Shown: in pieces, positions 1 through 5,337 of the stretch
Position numbering within the stretch: position 1 is the first letter of the stretch
Layout: each line of letters begins with the position of its first letter
Origin: an uncultured Bacillota bacterium
GTDB taxonomy: Bacteria > Bacillota > Clostridia > Lachnospirales > Lachnospiraceae
NCBI GenBank assembly: GCA_958352855.1
Contig: CATWQE010000104.1
Span: forward strand, 1-7,408
Reading direction: 5' to 3'
DNA: 7,408 nucleotides
Notes under the pieces: model-generated
Database searches by the model: none
Seen by the model: only the letters and a program-made list of their open reading frames with translations
What the model was told of the DNA's origin: nothing
Program-made: the position numbers and the translations under genes

Positions 1-2
1 AA

Positions 3-326
3 ACTCTTAGCTTTGGACAATGCGCATTCTTTTTCATTTGCTGTCTTGGAGAGTTTATCTGTATCTTTTTAGCTTTCTATTATGCCAAAAGAATATTCGG
101 GTGTATCGGAAAAGGAAATTCTCCTTTTACAGATACAACCGCTGCTCAGATACGAAAAATAGCGTTGTTTGTTCTATTGTTCGCTATATTTTCTGTACTC
201 TCTGTATTTAAGATGACATTTTCATCATTCTTTATATGTGCCGTATTTGCCCTTATTTTGTATTGTATTTCTCTCATCTTTGACTATGGTTGTGAGTTAC
301 AACAAGAAATAGATGAAACACTATAA
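3..326 (+). CDS. DUF2975-family membrane protein, C-terminal part (5' end outside window)
   Basis: An open frame of 107 codons enters from the left edge and stops with TAA at 324-326; no start is visible, so the N-terminus lies outside the window. The translation has three hydrophobic segments, roughly codons 8-29, 54-71 and 73-94. The first two are separated by a loop reading GKGNSPFTDTTAAQIRKIAL, which resembles the 'G..PFt..n...lr.ia' loop of DUF2975 membrane proteins. The end, IFDYGCELQQEIDETL, matches the usual DUF2975 tail (aromatic-G-x-x-L-Q-x-E-x-D-x-T-L). The following small HTH gene supports this, because DUF2975 genes are commonly paired with YozG-type HTH regulators. The function of the family is unknown; control of the HTH partner by the membrane protein is only a hypothesis. 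Its last 24 codons resemble a degraded copy immediately downstream. Confidence 0.75.
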   Translation, partial: TLSFGQCAFFFICCLGEFICIFLAFYYAKRIFGCIGKGNSPFTDTTAAQIRKIALFVLLFAIFSVLSVFKMTFSSFFICAVFALILYCISLIFDYGCELQQEIDETL

Positions 327-367
327 GAGAGACTGGATGTGGCAATAAATTTCTTCGTTACTGTATA

Positions 368-439
368 ATTTGATATTTATTGCTTCTCATTTTTGAGTAT
401 GGAATCAGCCTGCAGGCAGAAGCAGATGAGACATTATAG
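368..439 (+). pseudogene. 3'-terminal remnant of a second DUF2975-type gene
   Basis: Reading in the frame that ends at TAG 437-439 gives I-stop-Y and then LLLLIFEYGISLQAEADETL, a second DUF2975-like C-terminus. It aligns without gaps to the end of the upstream gene at an offset of 113 bases: 14 of 23 residues are identical, and about 63% of bases over 255-346 versus 368-459. The in-frame TGA at 371-373 stands where the intact copy has Leu, and no plausible start or upstream body exists, so this is a stub and not a gene. The bases differ mostly at third positions and in chemically similar residues, which suggests a diverged paralogue and not a recent duplication. The TAG stop overlaps the ribosome binding site of the HTH gene, as expected if this was the original partner gene of that regulator. 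Confidence 0.65.
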
Positions 440-442
440 GAG
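438..442 (+). promoter_or_regulatory. ribosome binding site of the HTH gene
   Basis: AGGAG lies nine bases before ATG 452 and overlaps the TAG stop of the DUF2975 remnant, a layout typical of translational coupling between neighbouring genes. It supports ATG 452 as the start. Confidence 0.6.
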
Positions 443-451
443 TGTGAGAAA

Positions 452-667
452 ATGGCAATTATTCTAAGACTTGACAGAATGATGGCAGACAGAAAAATAA
501 GTCTGAACGAACTATCTGAAAAGGTAGGAATTGCAAATGTTAATTTATCAAAAATAAAAACAGGTAAGGTGAGTGCAATCCGCTTTTCTACATTAAATGC
601 AATTTGTGAGGCTTTAGACTGTCAACCAGGAGATATTCTGGAGTTTCAGAGGGAGGAATCAGATTAA
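452..667 (+). CDS. small Xre/YozG-type HTH transcriptional regulator
   Basis: This is a 71-residue protein that is almost entirely one Cro/C1-type helix-turn-helix domain. The scanning helix is around residues 17-27 (SLNELSEKVGI), and the recognition helix around 29-40 (NVNLSKIKTGKV) has the usual N-x-S-K-x-K-x-G pattern. A fourth helix and the ending ALDCQPGDILEF (residues 54-65) are the hallmark of the short YozG-like regulators found next to DUF2975 membrane proteins. Start ATG 452 is supported by AGGAG nine bases upstream. The stop is one base before the GTG of the acetyltransferase, so the two genes are probably co-transcribed. Targets are unknown; self-regulation of the DUF2975-HTH unit is a reasonable inference. 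The stub of a second DUF2975 gene just upstream shows that the present neighbour may not be the original partner. Confidence 0.85.
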   Translation: MAIILRLDRMMADRKISLNELSEKVGIANVNLSKIKTGKVSAIRFSTLNAICEALDCQPGDILEFQREESD

Positions 668-668
668 G

Positions 669-1121
669 GTGAAGGATATGCAAGAAATGGATGAAAACAG
701 CAGTGTCTCTCTTATACCCTATTATCCAAACTATGAGACAGCACTTGCATGGTATCAGGATTTACAACTTTGTAAGCAGGTAGATAATATTGAATCTGTA
801 TATTCTCTGGAACGCTTAAAAGCAATGTATCACTATCTGGATACTCATGGAGAGTGCTACTATATTCAGTATGAGGGTATTCTGGTTGGCGATGTAACCC
901 TGCAGGACAGCGGTGAGCTATCGATTGTGATTTGTAAGGAATATCAGAACCGGCATATTGGGCGCGCATGTATTCAAAAGATGATAGAACGGGCAAGGGA
1001 AAAGGGAATGCACACAGTGAAAGCAAATGTTTATTCCTTTAATACTCAAAGCCAAAAAATGTTTCAATCTCTGGGATTTCAGAAAGTAGCGGAAGAACAG
1101 TATGAGTATCACATTGTATAA
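669..1121 (+). CDS. GNAT-family N-acetyltransferase
   Basis: This 150-residue protein has the GNAT fold signatures. Motif A is at about residues 84-110, with strand LSIVICKEY followed by the acetyl-CoA pyrophosphate loop Q93-N-R-H-I-G-R-A100 (the R/Q-x-x-G-x-A signature). Motif B is at about 118-137, with N125 (VYSFN), then SQKMFQSLGF. It is expected to transfer an acetyl group from acetyl-CoA to a small molecule or a protein amine in the cytoplasm; the substrate cannot be told from sequence. The start is uncertain. GTG 669 follows the HTH stop by one base and has GGAGG (652-656) twelve bases upstream. ATG 678 would have AAGGTG (666-671) six bases upstream and would remove three residues. It belongs to the accessory block with the HTH gene and has no evident tie to acetate kinase beyond position. 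Confidence 0.85.
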   Translation: MKDMQEMDENSSVSLIPYYPNYETALAWYQDLQLCKQVDNIESVYSLERLKAMYHYLDTHGECYYIQYEGILVGDVTLQDSGELSIVICKEYQNRHIGRACIQKMIERAREKGMHTVKANVYSFNTQSQKMFQSLGFQKVAEEQYEYHIV

Positions 1122-1222
1122 CAAGAAAAGGAGTGTGAAAGAGAACATACAGGATTTTTCTCTATGTTTTGAAAAGAATACAAGATTTAGAAGTCTTTTC
1201 CATAAAAACCCGAAACCTTCTC

Positions 1223-1251
1223 TTGTTTGTCTTGAAAAAAGGTTGTATAAT
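1223..1251 (+). promoter_or_regulatory. sigma-A promoter of ackA
   Basis: A -35 box TTGTTT (1223-1228) and a perfect -10 box TATAAT (1246-1251) are 17 bases apart. The expected transcription start is near 1258, giving an untranslated leader of roughly 70 bases before ATG 1331. The good match and its position suggest acetate kinase is expressed independently of the accessory genes upstream. Confidence 0.75.
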
Positions 1252-1261
1252 AATGCCAAGC

Positions 1262-1280
1262 ATGGGTTTATCTGACCCAT
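1262..1280 (+). promoter_or_regulatory. small hairpin at the 5' end of the ackA leader
   Basis: ATGGGT (1262-1267) and ACCCAT (1275-1280) form a perfect six-base-pair stem with a seven-base loop, starting only a few bases after the predicted transcription start. It has no T-tract, so it is not a terminator. It may protect the 5' end of the mRNA or be an operator half-site pair; chance is also possible for a repeat this short. Confidence 0.35.
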
Positions 1281-1330
1281 AATTACAGAGCAATCTGTAT
1301 AAAATATCTAATGATATCGGAGGAAAAAAC

Positions 1331-2527
1331 ATGAACGTATTAGTAGTAAACTGTGGAAGTTCATCCCTGAAATTCCAGTTGATTAATTCTGAGACAGAAG
1401 CTGTAGCAGCAAAAGGTCTGTGCGAGCGCATCGGTATTGACGGAAGACTGGTATATCAGCCAACAGGCGGAGAAAAGGAAGTAACAGAGGCTGCTATGCC
1501 TACTCATACAGAAGCAATCAAACTGGTTCTGGATGCTCTGGTAAATCCCACAACAGGTGTATTAAAGAGCTTAGATGAAGTAGAAGCAATCGGACATCGT
1601 GTACTCCATGGAGGAGCTAAGATTTCTGACTCCTGCATTATTAATGACGAAGTTATTTCTGTTATCGAGGAATGCTGTGACTTAGGACCTCTTCACAATC
1701 CGGCAAACTTAATGGGTATCCGCGCATGTATGGAATTAATGCCAGGAAAACCAAACGTAGCTGTATTTGATACTGCATTCCATCAGACTATGCCGGAAAA
1801 AGCATATATGTATGCAATTCCATATGAGTATTATGACAAATATAAAGTTCGTAAATACGGCTTCCATGGAACTTCTCACAGATTTGTTTCCAAAGAAACT
1901 ATTAAATTCTTAGGTTTAGATCCAGAGAATTCCAAAGTGATTGTTGCGCACTTAGGTAACGGTTCTTCTATCAGCGCAGTTGTAAATGGCAAATGTGTAG
2001 ATACTTCTATGGGTCTTACACCACTGGAAGGTCTGGTTATGGGAACACGTTCCGGTGACTTAGACCCTGCAGTTTTAGATTTTATCTGCAAAAAAGAAAA
2101 CATTGATGTTACAGAAATGGTAAATATTCTGAATAAGAAATCTGGTCTTCTTGGACTTTCCAAAGGACTTTCCAGTGATTTCCGCGATTTAAATGAAGCA
2201 AGAGAACAGGGCAATGAAGATGCAAAACGTGCCATTGACTGCCTGTGCTACAGAATTATCAAGTACATTGGTTCTTATGCAGCAGCCATGAACGGTGTAG
2301 ATGCTATTGCATTTACCGGTGGTATTGGTGAAAATGCAATTCCTGTAAGAGAAACAGTTGTAAAAGGACTGAGCTATCTGGGCGTTACTCTGGATGAAGA
2401 AGCAAACCAGACAAGAGGAGAGAACAAAGTAATCTCTACACCAGATTCCAAAGTAACCGTAGCGATTGTTCCTACCAATGAAGAATTAGCTATTTGCCAG
2501 GAAACAGCAGCTCTGGTGCAGAAATAA
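1331..2527 (+). CDS. ackA: acetate kinase
   Basis: This is a full-length (398 residues) acetate kinase, which makes ATP and acetate from acetyl phosphate and ADP in the cytoplasm, the last step of the phosphotransacetylase-acetate kinase route. Visible family features are the N-terminal NCGSSSLKFQL (N7, K14), GHRVLHGG with R90, VFDTAFHQ with D147, KYGFHGTSH with H179, the phosphate-binding HLGNGSSI (207-214), GTRSGDLDP with R240, GGIGENA, and the C-terminal TNEEL glutamates at 384-385. All active-site residues known from the Methanosarcina enzyme have counterparts. Start ATG 1331 has GGAGG (1319-1323) seven bases upstream and the conserved N-terminus begins at once. pta, which often precedes ackA, is not adjacent here. 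Downstream is the DUF177-rpmF unit with its own promoter; no terminator lies between them, so read-through is possible. Confidence 0.98.
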   Translation: MNVLVVNCGSSSLKFQLINSETEAVAAKGLCERIGIDGRLVYQPTGGEKEVTEAAMPTHTEAIKLVLDALVNPTTGVLKSLDEVEAIGHRVLHGGAKISDSCIINDEVISVIEECCDLGPLHNPANLMGIRACMELMPGKPNVAVFDTAFHQTMPEKAYMYAIPYEYYDKYKVRKYGFHGTSHRFVSKETIKFLGLDPENSKVIVAHLGNGSSISAVVNGKCVDTSMGLTPLEGLVMGTRSGDLDPAVLDFICKKENIDVTEMVNILNKKSGLLGLSKGLSSDFRDLNEAREQGNEDAKRAIDCLCYRIIKYIGSYAAAMNGVDAIAFTGGIGENAIPVRETVVKGLSYLGVTLDEEANQTRGENKVISTPDSKVTVAIVPTNEELAICQETAALVQK

Positions 2528-2542
2528 GATTTAAAATAATGG

Positions 2543-2571
2543 TTGACAAACCGCAGAACACTATGTATAAT
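2543..2571 (+). promoter_or_regulatory. consensus sigma-A promoter of the DUF177-rpmF unit
   Basis: Perfect TTGACA (2543-2548) and perfect TATAAT (2566-2571) are separated by exactly 17 bases. Transcription should start near 2578, about 20 bases before ATG 2598. A full consensus match fits the high output needed for a ribosomal protein gene. Confidence 0.92.
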
Positions 2572-2597
2572 TTACAAGGTGTGATTAGGAGACTATT

Positions 2598-3125
2598 ATG
2601 CTAATTGATTTATCAGAAATTTTATCCCTGGAAGGAAAGACACAGGTTGTAGAAGCACCTGTTTCCATGGATTCCTTTCAATCAAAATTAGGAAACTTTC
2701 CTATTGTTGAGAAGAAGCCTGTTTCCATTCGGATTACCAACAGTGGAAAAAAGGTTTTGAAATTAGAAGCCAACGGTGCAATTACCGTAGCCATTCCCTG
2801 TGATAAATGTCTGAAGGATGTTCCCACAACCTTTACCATTCATCTGGAAGAGGAGCTGGATATGAAGGCTTCAAAGGAAGACAGGATAAAAGACTTAGAT
2901 GAAATTAATTATGTCACAGGTTGCAGCCTGGACGTAGAGCAGTTAGTGCATAATGAGATTTTAATCCATTGGCCTTTAAGGGTTCTATGTAAGGAGAACT
3001 GCCGGGGAATTTGTCCTGTATGCGGGATGAATTTAAATGAAGGCTCCTGTGACTGTGACCAGTCAGTGCCAGACCCCAGAATGGCGGTAATCAGTGATAT
3101 ATTTAGCAAATTTAAGGAGGTGTAA
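2598..3125 (+). CDS. DUF177 (YceD-family) protein
   Basis: This is a 175-residue protein of the YceD/DUF177 family, whose gene usually lies directly before rpmF in bacteria, as here. The family is linked to 23S rRNA accumulation or large-subunit assembly (shown for plant homologues); the biochemical activity is not settled. The sequence shows paired cysteines C68-D-K-C71 and a second cluster C131, C135, C139, C142 (CRGICPVCG), then C151 and C153, suggesting a bound metal, probably zinc. The conserved D159-P-R is followed by a C-terminal helix. Start ATG 2598 has AGGAG (2587-2591) six bases upstream. The stop is three bases before rpmF, and the rpmF ribosome binding site lies within the last codons, so the two are translationally coupled. 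Confidence 0.92.
   Translation: MLIDLSEILSLEGKTQVVEAPVSMDSFQSKLGNFPIVEKKPVSIRITNSGKKVLKLEANGAITVAIPCDKCLKDVPTTFTIHLEEELDMKASKEDRIKDLDEINYVTGCSLDVEQLVHNEILIHWPLRVLCKENCRGICPVCGMNLNEGSCDCDQSVPDPRMAVISDIFSKFKEV
3112..3121 (+). promoter_or_regulatory. strong ribosome binding site of rpmF inside the DUF177 gene
   Basis: TAAGGAGGTG, a near-perfect match to the 16S rRNA 3' end, covers the final codons of the DUF177 gene and sits seven bases before ATG 3129. It fits high translation of a ribosomal protein and coupling to the upstream gene. Confidence 0.8.
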
Positions 3126-3128
3126 CCT

Positions 3129-3314
3129 ATGTCCATCTGTCCAAAAAATAAATCTTCCAAAGCAAGAAGAGATAAAAGAAGAGCAAACTGGAAAATGAGC
3201 GCTCCAAACTTAGTAAAATGCAGCAAATGTGGTGCTTTAATGATGCCTCACAGAGTATGCAAAGCTTGCGGAAGCTACAACAAAAAAGAAATCATTAAAA
3301 CAGAGGAAGTTTAA
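3129..3314 (+). CDS. rpmF: 50S ribosomal protein L32
   Basis: This 61-residue protein is ribosomal protein L32 of the large subunit. The N-terminal part has the basic family signature KSSKARRDKRRAN (8-20) and a following W21. The C-terminal half carries the zinc ribbon C31-x2-C34 ... C44-x2-C47, so this is the zinc-binding (C+) form. The N-terminus reads MSICPKNKSS where many bacteria have MAVPKRKTS, giving one additional cysteine (C4). Start ATG 3129 follows the strong ribosome binding site in the end of the DUF177 gene. A terminator follows directly, so the unit normally ends here. Confidence 0.97.
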   Translation: MSICPKNKSSKARRDKRRANWKMSAPNLVKCSKCGALMMPHRVCKACGSYNKKEIIKTEEV

Positions 3315-3326
3315 TTTCTCCTGTAG

Positions 3327-3367
3327 AATAGAGGGTTCCAAGTGATTGTGAATCCTCTATTTTTTTA
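3327..3367 (+). terminator. intrinsic terminator after rpmF
   Basis: A stem of 11 base pairs with one G-U pair, ATAGAGGGTTC (3328-3338) with GAATCCTCTAT (3350-3360), closes an 11-base loop and is followed at once by seven T residues and TATATTTT. It is a textbook rho-independent terminator and separates the rpmF unit from the lipoprotein gene. Confidence 0.92.
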
Positions 3368-3563
3368 TATTTTACACACTTTTGTTTGCTTCAAATAACC
3401 AGGAGGCTTCATGTAGAGAAACGAGTTGTGCCAAAAGCAAATAAATAATAAAAATTAATAATTTTGTAATATTTTAAAGGAAGCTCTTGCGAAAATGCCG
3501 GAAATACGGTAAGATAGGTTTGACAAAAATCTTGAATGAAAAGAATACTACGGAGGAATAACA
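3368..3563 (+). other. AT-rich spacer between the rpmF terminator and the lipoprotein gene
   Basis: No credible gene lies here. Visible structures are: an 11-base-pair inverted repeat with one G-U pair (3381-3391 with 3435-3445) around a 43-base loop; an AGGAGG box (3401-3406) followed by ATG TAG (3411-3416), a start codon directly followed by a stop; a perfect AT-only palindrome AAAATTA-A-TAATTTT (3451-3465); and a possible promoter for the next gene (3487-3515). Confidence 0.55.
3487..3515 (+). promoter_or_regulatory. possible promoter of the lipoprotein gene
   Basis: TTGCGA (3487-3492) and TAAGAT (3510-3515) are 17 bases apart, each matching four of six consensus bases. A start near 3522 would leave a leader of about 40 bases with GGAGG at 3552-3556 before ATG 3564. 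A better -35 (TTGACA, 3520-3525) exists downstream, but its matching -10 would start transcription inside the ribosome binding site. Confidence 0.35.
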
Positions 3564-4205
3564 ATGAGGAACAAATGGCTGAAGAGAGGAATTCTGGTTC
3601 TTGCAGTGGGATGTCTGACCTTTTCCATGACCGGGTGTAAGGGAAAAGAAGTTTTAAATACAGCGTTGGAAAAATTACATTTGAAAACAGTAGAAAAACC
3701 AGAGGAAGAAGTAGAGGAAAAGGAAGTGGAGCCTGAAGTAGAAGTGGCAAAACCAGAGCTTACAACAAATTTAAGCGGTTCTGTTTCTTATGAAGCAGGA
3801 GATACAGCGGAGCCGCTTACAGTGGAGGCAACGACTTCTGACGAAGGGGAAATTACTTATCAGTGGTATCAAAGTTTTACCAATACCAACGGAGGGGGAA
3901 CCATTATTGAAGGCGCTACAGAGAATACCTTCACTCCACCAACGAAAGAAGCAGGTACTGTTTACTACTATGTGGTGGCCACCAGCACCATCCAGAGTTC
4001 TACGAACCGGATTACAAGCGAAACAGCAGAGGTGGTAGTTTCTGAGAAGGCAGAGACAGAAGCTGCTACGGAAAATGAAGAAAAGCCGGCAGAAGCTTCA
4101 GGTGAAGAGCAGGCTGATGAGAAGAAAGAAGAAACAACAGAGACGTCTGGGGAAAACCAGGAAGAACAGCCGGAGACGCCGGCTGAAACTCAGCCAGAAC
4201 AGTAA
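3564..4205 (+). CDS. acidic lipoprotein with a bacterial Ig-like domain, function unknown
   Basis: This is a 213-residue predicted lipoprotein. Positively charged MRNKWLKRG is followed by a hydrophobic stretch (10-24) and a lipobox-like MTGC, with C25 as the likely lipidated residue, so the mature protein should be anchored on the outer face of the membrane. A Glu/Val-rich stalk (44-66) leads to an Ig-like domain at about 70-160, recognisable by YQWY (99-102), the GATENTFTPPT strand (117-127), GTVYYYVVAT (131-140) and the ending TAEVVV. Similar domains occur as repeats in many clostridial surface proteins; here there is one. The tail (161-213) is about one third glutamate, low in complexity and probably disordered. 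GGAGG (3552-3556) supports ATG 3564. It is a single-gene unit between two terminators, interrupting rpmF and plsX. Binding or a wall-spacer role is conceivable, but no function can be assigned. Confidence 0.85.
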   Translation: MRNKWLKRGILVLAVGCLTFSMTGCKGKEVLNTALEKLHLKTVEKPEEEVEEKEVEPEVEVAKPELTTNLSGSVSYEAGDTAEPLTVEATTSDEGEITYQWYQSFTNTNGGGTIIEGATENTFTPPTKEAGTVYYYVVATSTIQSSTNRITSETAEVVVSEKAETEAATENEEKPAEASGEEQADEKKEETTETSGENQEEQPETPAETQPEQ

Positions 4206-4210
4206 AATAT

Positions 4211-4254
4211 AAAAATGCGGGGATTATCTATGTGAGAATCCTTGCATTTTTTTT
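4211..4254 (+). terminator. intrinsic terminator after the lipoprotein gene
   Basis: A 14-base-pair stem with two G-U pairs, AAAATGCGGGGATT (4212-4225) with AATCCTTGCATTTT (4237-4250), closes an 11-base loop and ends in an eight-base T run (4247-4254). The A run on the other side could make it work in the opposite direction as well. Confidence 0.9.
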
Positions 4255-4270
4255 GGATGTTTAGTAAAAT
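4242..4270 (+). promoter_or_regulatory. possible promoter of plsX overlapping the terminator
   Basis: TAAAAT (4265-4270, five of six consensus bases) has TTGCAT (4242-4247) 17 bases upstream. The -35 box would lie in the 3' arm of the preceding terminator. Transcription would start near 4277, about 20 bases before ATG 4298. The -35 matches only three of six bases, so this is tentative; some promoter is needed here because a terminator blocks read-through. Confidence 0.4.
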
Positions 4271-4297
4271 CATTCTAGATACAACAGGAGGCATGAC

Positions 4298-5326
4298 ATG
4301 GAAAATAGAATTAAAGTGGCAGTGGATGCCATGGGCGGTGACTATGCGCCTTTCGAAGCAGTAAAAGGAGCAGTGGCGGCAGTCCAGGAAAAAGAGAATG
4401 TAGAGGTACTTCTGGTTGGACAGCAGGAGGTGCTGGAAAAGGAGCTGGCTGCCTGTACTTATCCAAAAGACAGGATTCAGATTGTTCCGGCCAGTGAAGT
4501 CATTGAAACAGGAGAACCTCCCGTAGCAGCCATTCGTGGAAAGAAGGATTCTTCCATTGTAATAGGAATGAAACTGGTGCGCAGGGAAGAGGCAGATGCG
4601 TTTGTTTCTGCAGGAAGCTCAGGGGCGATTCTGGTAGGAGGAACAACCATTGTGGGACGAATCAAGGGCGTGGAGAGAGCGCCTCTGGCTCCGCTGATTC
4701 CTACAAAGGACGGCGTTTCTTTGCTCATTGACTGTGGAGCCAATGTAGATGCCAGGGCATCTCATCTGGTGCAGTTTGCCCGCATGGGCTCCATCTATAT
4801 GGAACATGTAATGGGGGTGAAAAATCCAAGGGTAGGGATTGTGAATATTGGCGTAGAAGAAGAAAAGGGAAATGCGCTGGTAAAAGAGACCTATCCCCTT
4901 TTAAAAGAATGCCAGGACATTAATTTCATAGGAAGTATTGAGGCGCGGGAGATTCCTGCAGGCGCTGCAGATGTTATTGTAACAGAAGCCTTTGTGGGAA
5001 ACGTAGTGCTGAAGCTTTACGAAGGACTGGGAGCTACCCTGATTTCTAAGATTAAAGGAAGCATGATGTCCAATCTGCGGAGTAAATTAGGAGCGCTTCT
5101 GGTAAAACCGGCAATGAAGAAAACCTTGAAAACTTTTGACGCCAGCCAGTATGGAGGCGCGCCTTTGCTGGGACTGAAAGGTCTGGTGGTAAAATGCCAT
5201 GGAAATTCCAGAGAAACGGAATTTAAAAATGCCATTATTCAGTGCATTTCATTTAAAGAGCAGCGCATTAGTGAGCGGATTAAAGAAAACTTAACCGTTA
5301 CACAAGAGAAAAAAGAGGAAATTTAG
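4298..5326 (+). CDS. plsX: phosphate acyltransferase PlsX
   Basis: This is a complete 342-residue PlsX. The enzyme converts acyl-ACP and phosphate to acyl phosphate, the acyl donor PlsY uses in the first step of phosphatidic acid synthesis; it acts as a peripheral membrane protein. The N-terminus VAVDAMGGDYAP (8-19) is the family signature. Further conserved stretches are AGSSGAILVGG, DCGANVDAR, VGIVNIGVEEEKGN, TEAFVGNVVLKLYEG and the late GGAPLLGLKG. Start ATG 4298 has AGGAGG (4286-4291) six bases upstream; the ATG at 4293 is out of frame. The stop codon overlaps the ribosome binding site of acpP, giving translational coupling between the acyltransferase and the carrier protein that presents its substrate. 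Confidence 0.97.
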   Translation: MENRIKVAVDAMGGDYAPFEAVKGAVAAVQEKENVEVLLVGQQEVLEKELAACTYPKDRIQIVPASEVIETGEPPVAAIRGKKDSSIVIGMKLVRREEADAFVSAGSSGAILVGGTTIVGRIKGVERAPLAPLIPTKDGVSLLIDCGANVDARASHLVQFARMGSIYMEHVMGVKNPRVGIVNIGVEEEKGNALVKETYPLLKECQDINFIGSIEAREIPAGAADVIVTEAFVGNVVLKLYEGLGATLISKIKGSMMSNLRSKLGALLVKPAMKKTLKTFDASQYGGAPLLGLKGLVVKCHGNSRETEFKNAIIQCISFKEQRISERIKENLTVTQEKKEEI

Positions 5327-5330
5327 GAGG
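5325..5330 (+). promoter_or_regulatory. ribosome binding site of acpP overlapping the plsX stop
   Basis: AGGAGG includes the last two bases of the plsX TAG stop and lies seven bases before ATG 5338. It decides in favour of ATG 5338 over the out-of-frame ATG at 5331, which would be too close. Confidence 0.75.
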
Positions 5331-5337
5331 ATGAATC

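Larger units (their letters stand above)
255..459 (+). repeat. imperfect direct repeat, period 113 (255-346 / 368-459)
   Basis: Bases 255-346 and 368-459 align without a gap at about 63% identity. The repeat covers the DUF2975 tail codons, the stop codon, the short leader and the first bases of the HTH gene. The motif TGGCAAT lies exactly 19 bases after the last Leu codon in both copies (340-346 and 453-459). In the first copy the codons that follow (GTG GCA ATA, from 339) soon run into TAA and no HTH gene follows. The repeat is best explained as the ends of two tandem DUF2975-HTH cassettes joined by a deletion somewhere near 347-367. Confidence 0.6.
1122..1330 (+). other. intergenic region ahead of ackA
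   Basis: This gap holds no credible gene. No strong intrinsic terminator follows the acetyltransferase. A weak AT-rich inverted repeat (GAAAAGA/TCTTTTC, 1170-1200 region) has a long loop and no T-tract. The second half carries the ackA promoter (1223-1251), a small hairpin in the predicted leader (1262-1280) and the ackA ribosome binding site GGAGG (1319-1323). Confidence 0.6.

Noticed and set aside
20..211. Open frame of 63 codons at the left edge
   Set aside because: It overlaps the DUF2975 frame in another phase, has no ribosome binding site and shows no family features.
452..1121. HTH plus GNAT pair as a toxin-antitoxin system
   Set aside because: One-base spacing invites the idea, but the HTH is of the YozG type that goes with DUF2975, and the GNAT protein has no recognisable relation to toxin acetyltransferases. 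Neither protein shows antitoxin features.
1135..1275. Short GTG-started frame of about 46 codons after the acetyltransferase
   Set aside because: The AAGGAG box is only one base from the GTG, the product resembles nothing and the ackA promoter lies inside it.
1876..2235. Minus-strand frame of 119 codons inside ackA
   Set aside because: It is a shadow of the acetate kinase gene, with no start signal or recognisable protein.
3520..3549. TTGACA (3520-3525) with AATACT (3544-3549) as the lipoprotein promoter
   Set aside because: Spacing is 18 and transcription would begin at about 3556, inside or after the ribosome binding site, leaving no usable leader.
3790..4038. Plus-strand frame of 82 codons inside the lipoprotein gene
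   Set aside because: It is an out-of-frame shadow; the Ig-like domain is clearly in the other phase.
4261..4278. FapR-like operator before plsX
   Set aside because: TTAGTA matches one half-site, but the second half (TTCTAG) matches poorly and the spacing is one base too long for the known palindrome.
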